From positions 1 through 64,000 of the forward strand of contig CAWDMN010000011.1 of NCBI GenBank assembly GCA_963803155.1: a stretch of 64,000 bases of DNA, given 5' to 3'. Positions 53,447-62,923 of the stretch are shown here, one piece after another. Source of the stretch: CAWDMN01 sp963803155 (GTDB lineage: Bacteria; Acidobacteriota; Terriglobia; Versatilivoradales; Versatilivoraceae). Made by a program: the position numbers and the translations under genes. The notes under the pieces were generated by a model. It made no database searches. It was not told the origin of the DNA and saw only the letters and a list, made by a program, of their open reading frames with translations. Numbering within the stretch: position 1 is the stretch's first letter; each line of letters starts with the position of its first letter.

Positions 53447-55495
53447 TCATTCAGGCAGGGCTTCCAGCAACAGATGTTTTTTGAACTCAATATTCAACGT
53501 TGCCGTTGGCCCTTCGACTGTCCCTAAGTCTCGCTTATTTTCATAATCGGTCACGCGAAAACGGCGCGATTCCAAGCCACGGAGTTCCACTGCCCCCTTC
53601 CATTCGGGGGAGTAAAAAGCATAATAGATTCGTCCCTCTTTGCGGATGGCGTGAGTTTCCGGCTTATCAAAACCAATATCGTAAAGAGTTCCGAGGTACT
53701 CGCCTTGGGAGAGCATTTTTTCCTGGTAAATCTTAATCCAGCGGTCCCAATACTCCACTTTCTGTGGACTCAGGGCCAGCTTCTTGTTCTTCGTTGCTCC
53801 CACCGGCCAGGTGAAGTTGGTACCTATGACCGCGCCGATGCCTACGCTGGATGCAAAGTCATCGCCACCATCGCTCATGTCCACATGGTCGCCAAAGTAA
53901 GCAGTCTCATCTCCAGCCAGAGCTTTCAGAGTCTTCCCCTTCAAACGAATTTGCCAGGAACTTCCCGGATCTGAAGCTACCGCCATATTCATGTAGGGCA
54001 TGGTGAAGAAAGAATAAGCCGTGCCACAAGGGCAAAACTCCACCAGCGCATCGGGCTTGAGGTTGCGGGCCGCGTCATAAAGGGCTTTGAAAAACAGAGG
54101 CATCGCTTCCACCGAGGCTTCGGGGTAAGGATGCCGATGGGCCGGATTGTAACAGGGCGGGGCGCCGTTCATAAATTGTCCGTCCAGCTTCAATCCGTCA
54201 AAGCCCCAATCTTGGATGATTTTTACAACCAGCTTCTTGTGGTATTCCACCACTTCCGGATCGGCGGGACAGAGATACCAGGAGTCCCAATAGGTGATCT
54301 TCTGCTTGGAACCATCCGCGTTGAGCAATAGTTGTTCCGGATGCCGGGTAATAAGCTCCGTTCCGGGATGCACGGCCAGAGGGGCCCACCAAAGTTGCGC
54401 TTTAAATCCTTCGGCGTGGATTTTATCCACCATCGTCTTCATGTCCTGATCGCCCTTGGGGAATTTTTGGGGCCGGAGGAACCAGTCTCCCTCCGCGGTT
54501 TGCCATCCATCATCCAGGGTCACCCATCGAAAACCGAGTTTCTTCACAATGGGGAAGGTGTTGTATAGCTGGTCGGGAGTGAAATTCCGGCCATATCCCC
54601 AGGCACACCAGATGGGGGCAAAAGCGTCCGGGGGCGCTGGATTAAATTGAATCCCCTGGCGGATCATAAAGCGACGGTACTCGGCCAAAGTCCGGAAATA
54701 ATCTCCCTGATGCACGGCTACGAAGGTGCGCAGCGTCTTCAACGATTCGCCAGGTTTTAACGCTTGATCCTTCTTATAATGCACGGCTACCGTGGCTTGA
54801 TCTGACCGTGGCATGAGAACTGGCAATGAAACGAGCTTTGGAGCCAGTTCCACGTGACCAACCCCAATCCCGATATCTTTGCGCCAGACATCGCTGATTG
54901 GAGTCCCTCCACCATAGTCCGAATCATTCATTCCCAAATAGTTTTCTTGTTTGAAACCGGTCTTTAAAGGAAGAACCCAATCAGGACGCTTCTCGTAGGA
55001 GCCACTCTGATAGGACCAGAATGGAGGGTCACCTGCTCCCGGTTGCGCTGTGATTGTAAATTGATGGTTCGTCCATCCATTTACGGTCAATTCGGTTTTC
55101 CCGCTATTCGTGTACTCGACTTCATAAACGGCCATTTGCGGGAATTCATTGTAGATCGTGACTGAAAGTTTTTTCTTTAGCGAAGGGCCATCTGCTCTGA
55201 TCACCAGGCGTTGCCCGGTACCGACGGCGTCCTGAACCTTTTCATTTTTCTGGCTGGAAAGTGGGAAATCCTGAACCTCCTTTCCATCCACGGTCAGAGT
55301 CTCTGAGGGAGTAAAATCTCCTACTGGTTTTTCCTTTCCGTCGAAGACAGCCACAATACGGCTATGGGAGATTTCATTAAATTCGATGCGAATGTTTTTC
55401 CCTTCGAGCCGTGCCTGCCGGGGTTTTTGCAGCTCACAGGAATTTGACACGAATGCCAAAATAACCATCGCCATTATTCGGAATTTCTTGTCCAT
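53447..55495 (-). CDS. Secreted GH36-like alpha-galactosidase family protein
   Basis: 682 aa. N-terminal hydrophobic signal (MDKKFRIMAMVILAFVSN), possibly a lipoprotein at SCEL. An N-terminal beta domain precedes the barrel, which has WVTLDDGWQTAEGDWFLRP, GFKAQLWWAPLAVHP and WGFDGLKLDGQFMNG with the nucleophile Asp in K-L-D. It goes on to LVEFCPCGTAYSF and ETAYFGDHVDMSDGGDDFAS, typical of clan GH-D. Raffinose or galactomannan-type substrates are likely. It is in the middle of the secreted minus-strand run. Confidence 0.82.
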   Translation of the reverse strand: MDKKFRIMAMVILAFVSNSCELQKPRQARLEGKNIRIEFNEISHSRIVAVFDGKEKPVGDFTPSETLTVDGKEVQDFPLSSQKNEKVQDAVGTGQRLVIRADGPSLKKKLSVTIYNEFPQMAVYEVEYTNSGKTELTVNGWTNHQFTITAQPGAGDPPFWSYQSGSYEKRPDWVLPLKTGFKQENYLGMNDSDYGGGTPISDVWRKDIGIGVGHVELAPKLVSLPVLMPRSDQATVAVHYKKDQALKPGESLKTLRTFVAVHQGDYFRTLAEYRRFMIRQGIQFNPAPPDAFAPIWCAWGYGRNFTPDQLYNTFPIVKKLGFRWVTLDDGWQTAEGDWFLRPQKFPKGDQDMKTMVDKIHAEGFKAQLWWAPLAVHPGTELITRHPEQLLLNADGSKQKITYWDSWYLCPADPEVVEYHKKLVVKIIQDWGFDGLKLDGQFMNGAPPCYNPAHRHPYPEASVEAMPLFFKALYDAARNLKPDALVEFCPCGTAYSFFTMPYMNMAVASDPGSSWQIRLKGKTLKALAGDETAYFGDHVDMSDGGDDFASSVGIGAVIGTNFTWPVGATKNKKLALSPQKVEYWDRWIKIYQEKMLSQGEYLGTLYDIGFDKPETHAIRKEGRIYYAFYSPEWKGAVELRGLESRRFRVTDYENKRDLGTVEGPTATLNIEFKKHLLLEALPE

Positions 55496-55634
55496 GGGTT
55501 GCTCCGATTTATTGGAAGTAACTTTTCGTTATAGAGGTCCTGTCCTTCATGGATGTCGAGCATCTCCCTCGGACCGCGGGATAATAAGAGACGCAGGAGG
55601 TGCACCATTATTGAAGTTTTAGTTGCTGGGGCTG

Positions 55635-57188
55635 CTAATCCGCGAACCCTTGCATGGCTCGTAGCGTCAATGATCCATCGGGATTGAGCTTTTGTTTGCA
55701 GGCCCAAGGCACGGCATATTTCACCCCTTTCACTTCCAACTCAGCTTTTAAAATCATTCCTTTCCATGGATTGCCTTGGGGCAAAATCATCTGGGCTTGC
55801 CGGACTTTGTGAGGCAGAGGGTAACCGGGATCCAGGCATCCGGTGGCAAGGACTTTTCCCTCAGGAGTCTGCATAGTCAGCCGCAGCACACCCGGCACAC
55901 CCGCGATGCCGTCGTTGACCACGCCGGCGACGATTCCATGGCATCCATCTTTTTGATAGGCCCAAATGAAGGAGGGCCGCAGCTTGTAGCCGATTTGACG
56001 GGAGATCGTGTCGATCCCTTCGGGGTATTGCTGGTAGTATTTCATAATGTGGTCGGCGTTTATATTGTGCCAGTTCCATAGCGACCAGTAATTAGCGCCA
56101 ACATCCATCACGTGAGCAATGATGTTCTCGGTGTGGGGGACACCGTCCTCAATTCTCAATGACTTGGGAGACCCGTCCGACATTCCAACCTCACAGACGG
56201 CCGCGGTCCACGGAGGACGATTGCTGAGCGCTTCGATCTGTTCGTTCTCGATGAAGATTGTATCCGTGCGAATCCAGTTGTGGGAGCGGACGGTCCGGTC
56301 GAGCAAGTCGGAGTTTCCCACCAGGCTGAAGTCGGGTTGGGTATTGGTCACCAAAGGCGTTTTCGTCCAGTGTTCGATTTGAATTTCCAGCATGTCCATC
56401 CAGGTTCGCGTGGCTGCAGTGGTGTCAGGGAACGGAGTGTTTTTGAATGGCCAAGTGTGGCCTTCCCCCCAGAAGCCGTACATGTAGGTGTCCACGAATT
56501 CGATCAAGGGATTTCCATTATACTCGGCTGCCATCAGCCCATCAAATTCACGCCAGGCTTCCTGAAAGAAGGGGTGGTCATATCGAGGTTCGAGAAAATC
56601 TTTTGGATGGGAACCGCGCCGCCATTCCCCCTCCAGCTTGACCATGGGAACTTTATCCAGTACGAAATCCGGCAGAGAAGGATCCGGAATGTCGGGATTG
56701 CTCAGGAAGACGCGGAATGCCACCCGTTTGCTATATTTCTTGGCCATGTCCAATGTCAGCTTCCAATAGTCCGGCATTTCCAACTTTCCACGCACCTTTT
56801 GCAATTCCCGCCAGGTGACCCGGATGTAGAGCTTTTGCCCCATGGGAATTTGGGCCAGTTTTTCTATGCTCTGTTCCAAGGTTTCCCCTTTGATTTTGGG
56901 AGCCAACAAATCGCCGGCAATGTAGGTGATCAGCCCCTTGCCAAATCCAGGCACAATCCCATTGTTGGGGGTAGTAGCCATTACGACCGAACTGCCGGGC
57001 AGAACTTCTTCTGGAGCATATTGGGGAAAAGGGCCTTGATTGAGGCGATCCCTGACGATTGGGCCGGAACCGAAATCATATTTGTCCCAAACGTGGGCGG
57101 GAACAAAAGCCTGGCTGGAAGCAGGACTCAAGCCAACCGCAGCCGTGGCCATTGCTCCGGATTTCAAAAAGAATCTGCGATTCAACAT
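55635..57188 (-). CDS. Tat-exported glycoside-hydrolase-like protein (DUF4832-like)
   Basis: 517 aa. Tat signal LNRRFFLKSGAMATAAVGLS. Barrel-like middle: LYIRVTWRELQKVRGKLEM, VAFRVFLSNPDIP and NPLIEFVDTYMYGFWGEGHT (acidic/aromatic active-site look), then ANYWSLWNWHNINADHIM. A C-terminal beta-sandwich follows. It resembles DUF4832/beta-galactosidase-like GHs; the substrate is unknown. The ATG at 57188 is chosen because GGGAGGATTA lies directly upstream and it begins the Tat motif. Confidence 0.7.
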   Translation of the reverse strand: MLNRRFFLKSGAMATAAVGLSPASSQAFVPAHVWDKYDFGSGPIVRDRLNQGPFPQYAPEEVLPGSSVVMATTPNNGIVPGFGKGLITYIAGDLLAPKIKGETLEQSIEKLAQIPMGQKLYIRVTWRELQKVRGKLEMPDYWKLTLDMAKKYSKRVAFRVFLSNPDIPDPSLPDFVLDKVPMVKLEGEWRRGSHPKDFLEPRYDHPFFQEAWREFDGLMAAEYNGNPLIEFVDTYMYGFWGEGHTWPFKNTPFPDTTAATRTWMDMLEIQIEHWTKTPLVTNTQPDFSLVGNSDLLDRTVRSHNWIRTDTIFIENEQIEALSNRPPWTAAVCEVGMSDGSPKSLRIEDGVPHTENIIAHVMDVGANYWSLWNWHNINADHIMKYYQQYPEGIDTISRQIGYKLRPSFIWAYQKDGCHGIVAGVVNDGIAGVPGVLRLTMQTPEGKVLATGCLDPGYPLPHKVRQAQMILPQGNPWKGMILKAELEVKGVKYAVPWACKQKLNPDGSLTLRAMQGFAD

Positions 57189-57260
57189 TAATCCTCCCAT
57201 GAATTAAAGAGCTGCTTTTGTCAATTAGGATAAGCCCCCCCAGTTAATGGATCTTGAGTC

Positions 57261-59639
57261 TTACCATTTCAAGACGAATGAGGCGGATCCTTGATATTCG
57301 GGCAATTCCAGACAGTATTCCAGATTGGCTAATTCGAGGGCGATGGGCTTTCCATTGAAGAGGATTTCCTTGGGTTTTCGAGCGCTCCTGAAAACCAATC
57401 GGCGTTCGGCCTGGATCCCTGAATCCAGCGTCAAGGTGAGTCTATCGGCCTGTTCTTCGATCCCCACAATGGGAACGGTTGCGACAGACAATGCTAAGCC
57501 AGGCCGGGTTAACGGGATATATCTCAGATTCCGATCGGAAGTGACGAAACCGGATAATTTACCATCTCCCATCCGGTTATACTCCTGCCAATCAGCGTGC
57601 AAAACCAATCCGGGAGTGGGTAGCTGCAGGGCAAAACGCGCTTTGCTCCTGGTGAGAAGCTGGAATTCCACTGCATTTCCATTGCGGCGGACGAATGGCA
57701 TGCGGCTCGAGACATAGGTCAGATGCGGCATTCGGGCACCCTGCGCCGTCAGGCTTATCTCAATGCTGTTCCTGCCAGGCTTTAAATTGGGGAGAATAAC
57801 AACTTGGTCGGAAAAAGCGTCGTGTGGCCGGCCATTCACCAGTGCCGATTGAATTTTGTCGGTGGTGTTTTCAATCCGGATTCCCATCCCACCGATGAAC
57901 TCAGCCGTACTCGGTCGAGTTAAACTAGACAGATCCAGGATAATCTCCATACCATCGGCCTTCTGTACCCAAGAATAATTCCATCCGGCCAAGGCGCGCA
58001 GTTTTTCGGCCACTTCATAAGGGCCGGGACAATAAATGGGATGCGTCGCGAACTTCGATTTTAAGGCCTCATACATAGCGAGGTTGGAACTGTTACCAAT
58101 TCGAAATGGCTTGCCGGATTCCTCTGCCTGATTCTTGGGTCTTCGCAGGGGCATGGATGAAATACCGTAATCGTGCCACATTTCGTTGTAAATATAACCT
58201 CGGCCAACGTTGTTGAAGAGATGGTCGAAGGTTGCTTCCTGGTGATTGGTGATTTGGGCGGTAGTGTAGCTCCAAGATGTGTCGTAAAACCACTGCCAAT
58301 CCGGGGAGGGCGTGTCGTCGAGGACCACCAGATCTTTATATTTCCCTGTGAACCAGGTGATTACTCCGGACCCGATGGGAGTATCCTGCTCAAATCCATG
58401 GGTCATGATCAGTTGGAATCGTTTGGCTAATTCCTCGTAATCGCTATTCATAATGGTGTCCCCGGGATTGATGAACAGATCCACTTTTCCGGTATGAGCG
58501 CCATTGGCCGTCATGTTAGTCTCAATTTCCTCGATGGAACCATCCAGTTCCTCCCGGTATTTTTGTGGATCCATGCCCGAATGGATCCGGTGAAACTTGC
58601 TGTGGGTGCCGATCTGACCGCCCAAATCTTCCAATTGTTGGCCGAGGATCGCCAGCTCATTCCAGCCGGCATTTTTGCCTTCGCTGGAAACCCAGCAATA
58701 AAGAGGCACCACACCGCTCTCTCGGGCGGTTTTGAAAAGAAAGTCGAACGCCTGTTTTTGATAATCCAGATTTTTCGTTAAATCCGCATCCAGACGAATA
58801 ACGGCTGCCATATTGGCGTTCGCAAATTGTGGGGCAGGGAATGGCCCCGGCAAATCCCCATAGAGAGCCCAGTAAACCGAACGGACCAAGGCATTCACCA
58901 CTTGATTGGCAAAAAAGCCATTGGGTGCTTCATTGCGAAAGATGGAAGTGGCGCCGGCAAAGGTGGTAGCATCGCTGATCAAAACTATGCGGCTCTTGCC
59001 TGCGTCACGGCAGGAGAGAAAGGGGAAAGATTCCCGCGCATTGGTGCTCACGAGCAGCACTTTCCCGCCGGAAGAAAATTGTTGTACTTGGAGAGACTTG
59101 GCAAGCGGCTGACTCAAATACTGAGAGCGCTCAAAAGTACGCGTAATGGAATGGTTGCTGTCGGAAACCTGAATCCGAAATGTGGCATCCCCCTTTGGCC
59201 CGAGAATCGAGATTCCGAGAAGGGTCCAAAGTCCAGCCGGATTCTGCGCCTGACCCTCTTTTGTATAGGCTGCCAAAGGACCATCCATTATGAGTTGGCC
59301 ACCCCGGCCAAGATAACTTTCCAGAATAGGCTTGAGTTGTTGGACCGTCGTGGGATCCACGACAGTGCATTGAGCAAGAACTAATAATGAATAGGCGCTC
59401 AAGGGCTGGCCGGATGCAATCTCCTCCAGGAAAAGCGTGTCATAAGGAATACCTGCAAGGTTGGCAATCCCCACCCAACCATGACCGGACATTTGCGTGG
59501 CCTCCCACGCTTTTTCAAAGCTGCTCTTGCTGATTACCACGGCCATGCGAGGCTTATCGAAGGTGGCTGCCAACAGTGATGGCGGAAGAAATAGGAGAAT
59601 CAAAATGACATAGATCAGCCGAAACCCAAACATTGTCAT
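57261..59639 (-). CDS. Secreted polysaccharide-deacetylase-like protein with Rossmann/GATase-like N-domain
   Basis: 793 aa from the ATG at 59639. Signal peptide MTMFGFRLIYVILILLFLPP. The N-terminal domain (about 25-270) looks like the GATase/beta-galactosidase trimerization type (VVISKSSFEKAWEATQMSGH, LGRGGQLIMDGPL). The middle has metal-site marks of carbohydrate esterase 4: AAVIRLDADLTK (D-x-D), GGQIGTHSKFHRIH (H..H) and LFINPGDTIMNSDYEELA. The last ~200 residues are beta-rich. It may deacetylate or simply bind glycan. Confidence 0.72.
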   Translation of the reverse strand: MTMFGFRLIYVILILLFLPPSLLAATFDKPRMAVVISKSSFEKAWEATQMSGHGWVGIANLAGIPYDTLFLEEIASGQPLSAYSLLVLAQCTVVDPTTVQQLKPILESYLGRGGQLIMDGPLAAYTKEGQAQNPAGLWTLLGISILGPKGDATFRIQVSDSNHSITRTFERSQYLSQPLAKSLQVQQFSSGGKVLLVSTNARESFPFLSCRDAGKSRIVLISDATTFAGATSIFRNEAPNGFFANQVVNALVRSVYWALYGDLPGPFPAPQFANANMAAVIRLDADLTKNLDYQKQAFDFLFKTARESGVVPLYCWVSSEGKNAGWNELAILGQQLEDLGGQIGTHSKFHRIHSGMDPQKYREELDGSIEEIETNMTANGAHTGKVDLFINPGDTIMNSDYEELAKRFQLIMTHGFEQDTPIGSGVITWFTGKYKDLVVLDDTPSPDWQWFYDTSWSYTTAQITNHQEATFDHLFNNVGRGYIYNEMWHDYGISSMPLRRPKNQAEESGKPFRIGNSSNLAMYEALKSKFATHPIYCPGPYEVAEKLRALAGWNYSWVQKADGMEIILDLSSLTRPSTAEFIGGMGIRIENTTDKIQSALVNGRPHDAFSDQVVILPNLKPGRNSIEISLTAQGARMPHLTYVSSRMPFVRRNGNAVEFQLLTRSKARFALQLPTPGLVLHADWQEYNRMGDGKLSGFVTSDRNLRYIPLTRPGLALSVATVPIVGIEEQADRLTLTLDSGIQAERRLVFRSARKPKEILFNGKPIALELANLEYCLELPEYQGSASFVLKW

Positions 59640-59692
59640 GGCGCATCCTCTCGCAAAGATGTTGCGTTCAGGATTCGAGACATCGAGCACGG

Positions 59693-60733
59693 TTACTTGA
59701 GGTTGCCGGCTGGTTTTTCAGCCAACATTTTTTCAACCAAGGGAAGAATGTTTTTATCGATCCAAGCGTCATCCGTTCCAGCCTCAACACCTTCAAATAA
59801 CATCCAATCCTCAACATGCTCCGCAGCTTGACCGGGTTGAAGCGTGGTGAGCGGGGCCAGGCTTTCCAGTTCCAGAAAACCCGGGTCAGTGTAGAGCTCA
59901 AAGTTGCAACCATAGTCCGGATATTTGGCAGCCGAAAGCGGAACCGCTTGTTTTACGAAGAGCCGGCCATTGCGGAAGTAAGCGCCCCAACCGGCGGCAG
60001 CATAAATTCCCCCCATCTGTTCTTTAAAGCGGCCTGCCGGTTTAGGGTCTGCCAGCAGCTGGATATACTTCGGACCCAACCGCCAACGCGAATCGGTCAG
60101 ATCGGTGTAAGACCAGACGGCGAATACACTTTCCGGCAACAAGTGATCTTTGCCGATGGGCGCCCGTGGTGGCAGTGGCAAGATAGCCCGGCCGCCAGAA
60201 GGCATGACCGACAAACCCCAAGGCGCCAGTTCTGTTGCCTCTTTTGAACGATTGGTGATGCGGTGCAGCACTCTCACCCGGCTACCCGTCGAGGCAAGAG
60301 TTATTTCAAGAGATTTTTGAAGTCCCGTAACCATGGGACCTTTATCTTCGACAGGCGCCGTAAGCAATAAAGAATTTCCATCGATTCGGGCTTCGACTTC
60401 CACATTGTCCGGATAATATGTTCGTTCCACTTCCGGCGAGGCCAGCAGCCGGTGGCCTCCATAGCTGTGGAATTCCCGGCCGCCGGTTCTGCCGGCTTCG
60501 GTCGTGAATTCATGAAATTCATTGCCTTTGCTTATAAATCCGTAATGGAGAATACGCGGCCCCACGTCAGCAACAACCAGCAATTCCACGGTTCCATTGG
60601 TCATTCGGTAAACCTTTTTCCAGCCGTGGTATTCGTTTTTATTGATCCGAATGGCCGCCGCTCCCATGTGGGACAGGGAAAAGAGCAACAGGCTCAGCCA
60701 AGATATTTTTATGAAATTTCTTTTAAGGCGCAT
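59693..60733 (-). CDS. Secreted mutarotase-fold protein (DUF4380-like)
   Basis: 346 aa. The signal peptide RNFIKISWLSLLLFSLSHMG follows the ATG at 60733, which is preferred over 60754 because AGAGAGGAG lies directly before it. YHGWKKVYRMTNGTVELLVV and VADVGPRILHYGF are the DUF4380/galactose-mutarotase-like start. ELAPWGLSVMPSGGRAILPL and YGCNFELYTDPGFLELESLA follow. Likely sugar-binding or epimerising in the periplasm. The gap to the neighbouring gene is 24 bases, so they are an operon. Confidence 0.72.
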   Translation of the reverse strand: MRLKRNFIKISWLSLLLFSLSHMGAAAIRINKNEYHGWKKVYRMTNGTVELLVVADVGPRILHYGFISKGNEFHEFTTEAGRTGGREFHSYGGHRLLASPEVERTYYPDNVEVEARIDGNSLLLTAPVEDKGPMVTGLQKSLEITLASTGSRVRVLHRITNRSKEATELAPWGLSVMPSGGRAILPLPPRAPIGKDHLLPESVFAVWSYTDLTDSRWRLGPKYIQLLADPKPAGRFKEQMGGIYAAAGWGAYFRNGRLFVKQAVPLSAAKYPDYGCNFELYTDPGFLELESLAPLTTLQPGQAAEHVEDWMLFEGVEAGTDDAWIDKNILPLVEKMLAEKPAGNLK

Positions 60734-60757
60734 ACTCTCCTCTCTATTCGGCATTCT

Positions 60758-62923
60758 TTATTCCAACTCAATCACGGCCAGTCCGTAGATGTTGACTTGA
60801 TCGGCGCTAAAGCCGATTTTCCCACTTCCTATTGGCTGAAAGCTCACCTTTTTCAGGACAGTCAGGTCTCCACAATACTGCACGGTTTTGACTTTCTTGC
60901 CAGTTGGCAAGACTGCTTCCACATTCAAGTTTTTAGCCGGAGTAATAGTGCCATCCAGCGTGACATCATAATTCACCAGATGCACCAGCATCCGGCTTTG
61001 ATCCCGCGAAAGCATGGAGGTCAGTTCAACTAACGGAGCTTGCCCTGCCAGGCGCGTTACCTGTCCTCGCAGCAGGCTCAGCGATTGATCAACCAACTTT
61101 TCCAAAGCGGCGCGCAACACAGGATCGATCCGATTTCGGGTGTAGCCCTCCGGAATGTCGGCAAAGAGGTCCGCCATGGTTGGACCGAAGGTAGTGTAAT
61201 CGCCTTTGGCCTTCATGGGGATCAGGAAACGATTAGCTGGAATGACAAGCGGAAGGAAATGCACCTCTCCTTTTTTTATTTTTTGGGAGAGCGCTTGTTT
61301 TGGAAAATTCCCCTTTCCCATGGAGGCAGCCAGGGGAACCGGATGTTGCGGCAGGTTGAATTGGTCCTTCACACCGCATTCGCCCAGTATCAGCAGTTTT
61401 CCTCCCTGTTCCACATAACGCAACAAGGCCCTTTGTTTCTCCGCGCTGAGCAGCGGCAGATAGGGGAGAATCACTAGTTCATATTTTGCCAGATTCCCCT
61501 GCAATAGATCGTCTTCCACGATCATGATATGAGAAATTCCCCTGTCGGCAAAGACTCTAGAGGTACTAAAGGCAAAACTCAATTCATCGGCCAGGTAATG
61601 ATGGAGAGAGGAAACAATGGCTATATTGCTGTGGAGCTGGCACGTCAACAGCTTTGCCTCATTCCTGCTTAGAAATTCGTAAATTTGAGTGGCGCCTGGA
61701 GGAGTCTCGCGCTTCTCGCGAAAGATGGCATGGTTGGCGTGAGCTTCCGCAATGTTGATCTGCGCCATGGCACTCAGGCATTTTTCATTGGGATTGGGAA
61801 AAATGGGCGGTGTAATTTCCGTGGCATAAATAAGGGTTGGCTTGCCGTGTGTGGCGGCCGCCAGGAATTTCAAGGCCGGACTGTTCGTGATCTTGACTCC
61901 TGCCTCATTTTTGCGGGGAGCACTGTCGAGAAATTCCTGGATCTCGGAATAAATAAAATCCTCGTATCCCTCCCGGCCCAGCATTTCCATATTTCCGGCG
62001 GCATCGTAAGCAATCGGCCCATAGCCAAATCCACCAAACACATTCCCTGAAACCATGAAGTTCGGATTGTACTGCCGGGCAATTCCGCGCAGGTGCTTGT
62101 GATATTCAGCCACGGTGTACCCGCGGAAATTAATCCACTCCATCCAGAATTTCTCACCACGCTTTTTCGGCAATTCCAGGGTCGCATAATCCGTCGAACC
62201 ATACTTGGCTTTCCCAATTTCTTTTGGGAGATACTTCTCTAGATAGGCAATAAAATTCCTCCGGCAGTATTGGCAGTAACAAGTCTCACCAGCGATTTGT
62301 GTCCAATCGATATAGGTGCCGTCGATGCCACTTTCCGCCGTGGCCCGAATGCGCCCTTCCATCATCCGGACATAATCAGGATTGTTGGGGCAACCCCAGG
62401 CTTCAAAGCCGCTGTCGGGCTGCTTCCCATAGGGTGCATAGCGGTAAAAAGGGAACGTTCCATCAGCGCGGACCATCATCCAGGTGGTGGGATCTTCCGC
62501 TGGCTTGGGGCCGATATAGTCAGAATATTCGTTCCAGTTTTTGTTGTAAAATTTCAGCAGTTCAATTTGTTCTTTTTTAGGGATATCCTGGTTCGACTCC
62601 GACCGTCCATTGATGGAACTGGACATATAGCGCAAAACAACATAGCCCTTCTCGTGCAGGGAGCGATTGTCAGCCTTGGCTTTTTCCATTTTCGCGTCAA
62701 AATCCTTGCGGCTCCCCTGTTCAAAGTTGGGGGCGCCCTGCCCGAATGTAATGGTCATGTGATTCTTCTGAAGAAATTCGAGGTCGGCTTTTTGCCCCAG
62801 CCGCCAGTGTCCCCAATCGGTGCTGGGTTTCCATTCTGGAACTGCCTGAGAAAGCGCCAGCTGCGTCAAGCCAAGATACAAAAACATTCCCCGCGCGATG
62901 CGAACAATTCGAATGAAATTCAT
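60758..62923 (-). CDS. Secreted TIM-barrel glycoside-hydrolase-like protein
   Basis: 721 aa from the ATG at 62923 (GAGGTAAAG upstream). Signal peptide NFIRIVRIARGMFLYLGLTQ, cleavage near ALSQ. Barrel marks: MTITFGQGAPNFEQGSRKDF, then GIDGTYIDWTQIAGETCYCQ (D and E, two Cys pairs with YCRRNF), YNPNFMVSGNVFGGFGYG and LVILPYLPLLSAEKQRALLR in a Rossmann-like trimerization domain. It resembles the GHL6-like protein at 51160 in layout. It is the first gene of the 62.9-59.7 kb operon. Confidence 0.72.
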   Translation of the reverse strand: MNFIRIVRIARGMFLYLGLTQLALSQAVPEWKPSTDWGHWRLGQKADLEFLQKNHMTITFGQGAPNFEQGSRKDFDAKMEKAKADNRSLHEKGYVVLRYMSSSINGRSESNQDIPKKEQIELLKFYNKNWNEYSDYIGPKPAEDPTTWMMVRADGTFPFYRYAPYGKQPDSGFEAWGCPNNPDYVRMMEGRIRATAESGIDGTYIDWTQIAGETCYCQYCRRNFIAYLEKYLPKEIGKAKYGSTDYATLELPKKRGEKFWMEWINFRGYTVAEYHKHLRGIARQYNPNFMVSGNVFGGFGYGPIAYDAAGNMEMLGREGYEDFIYSEIQEFLDSAPRKNEAGVKITNSPALKFLAAATHGKPTLIYATEITPPIFPNPNEKCLSAMAQINIAEAHANHAIFREKRETPPGATQIYEFLSRNEAKLLTCQLHSNIAIVSSLHHYLADELSFAFSTSRVFADRGISHIMIVEDDLLQGNLAKYELVILPYLPLLSAEKQRALLRYVEQGGKLLILGECGVKDQFNLPQHPVPLAASMGKGNFPKQALSQKIKKGEVHFLPLVIPANRFLIPMKAKGDYTTFGPTMADLFADIPEGYTRNRIDPVLRAALEKLVDQSLSLLRGQVTRLAGQAPLVELTSMLSRDQSRMLVHLVNYDVTLDGTITPAKNLNVEAVLPTGKKVKTVQYCGDLTVLKKVSFQPIGSGKIGFSADQVNIYGLAVIELE

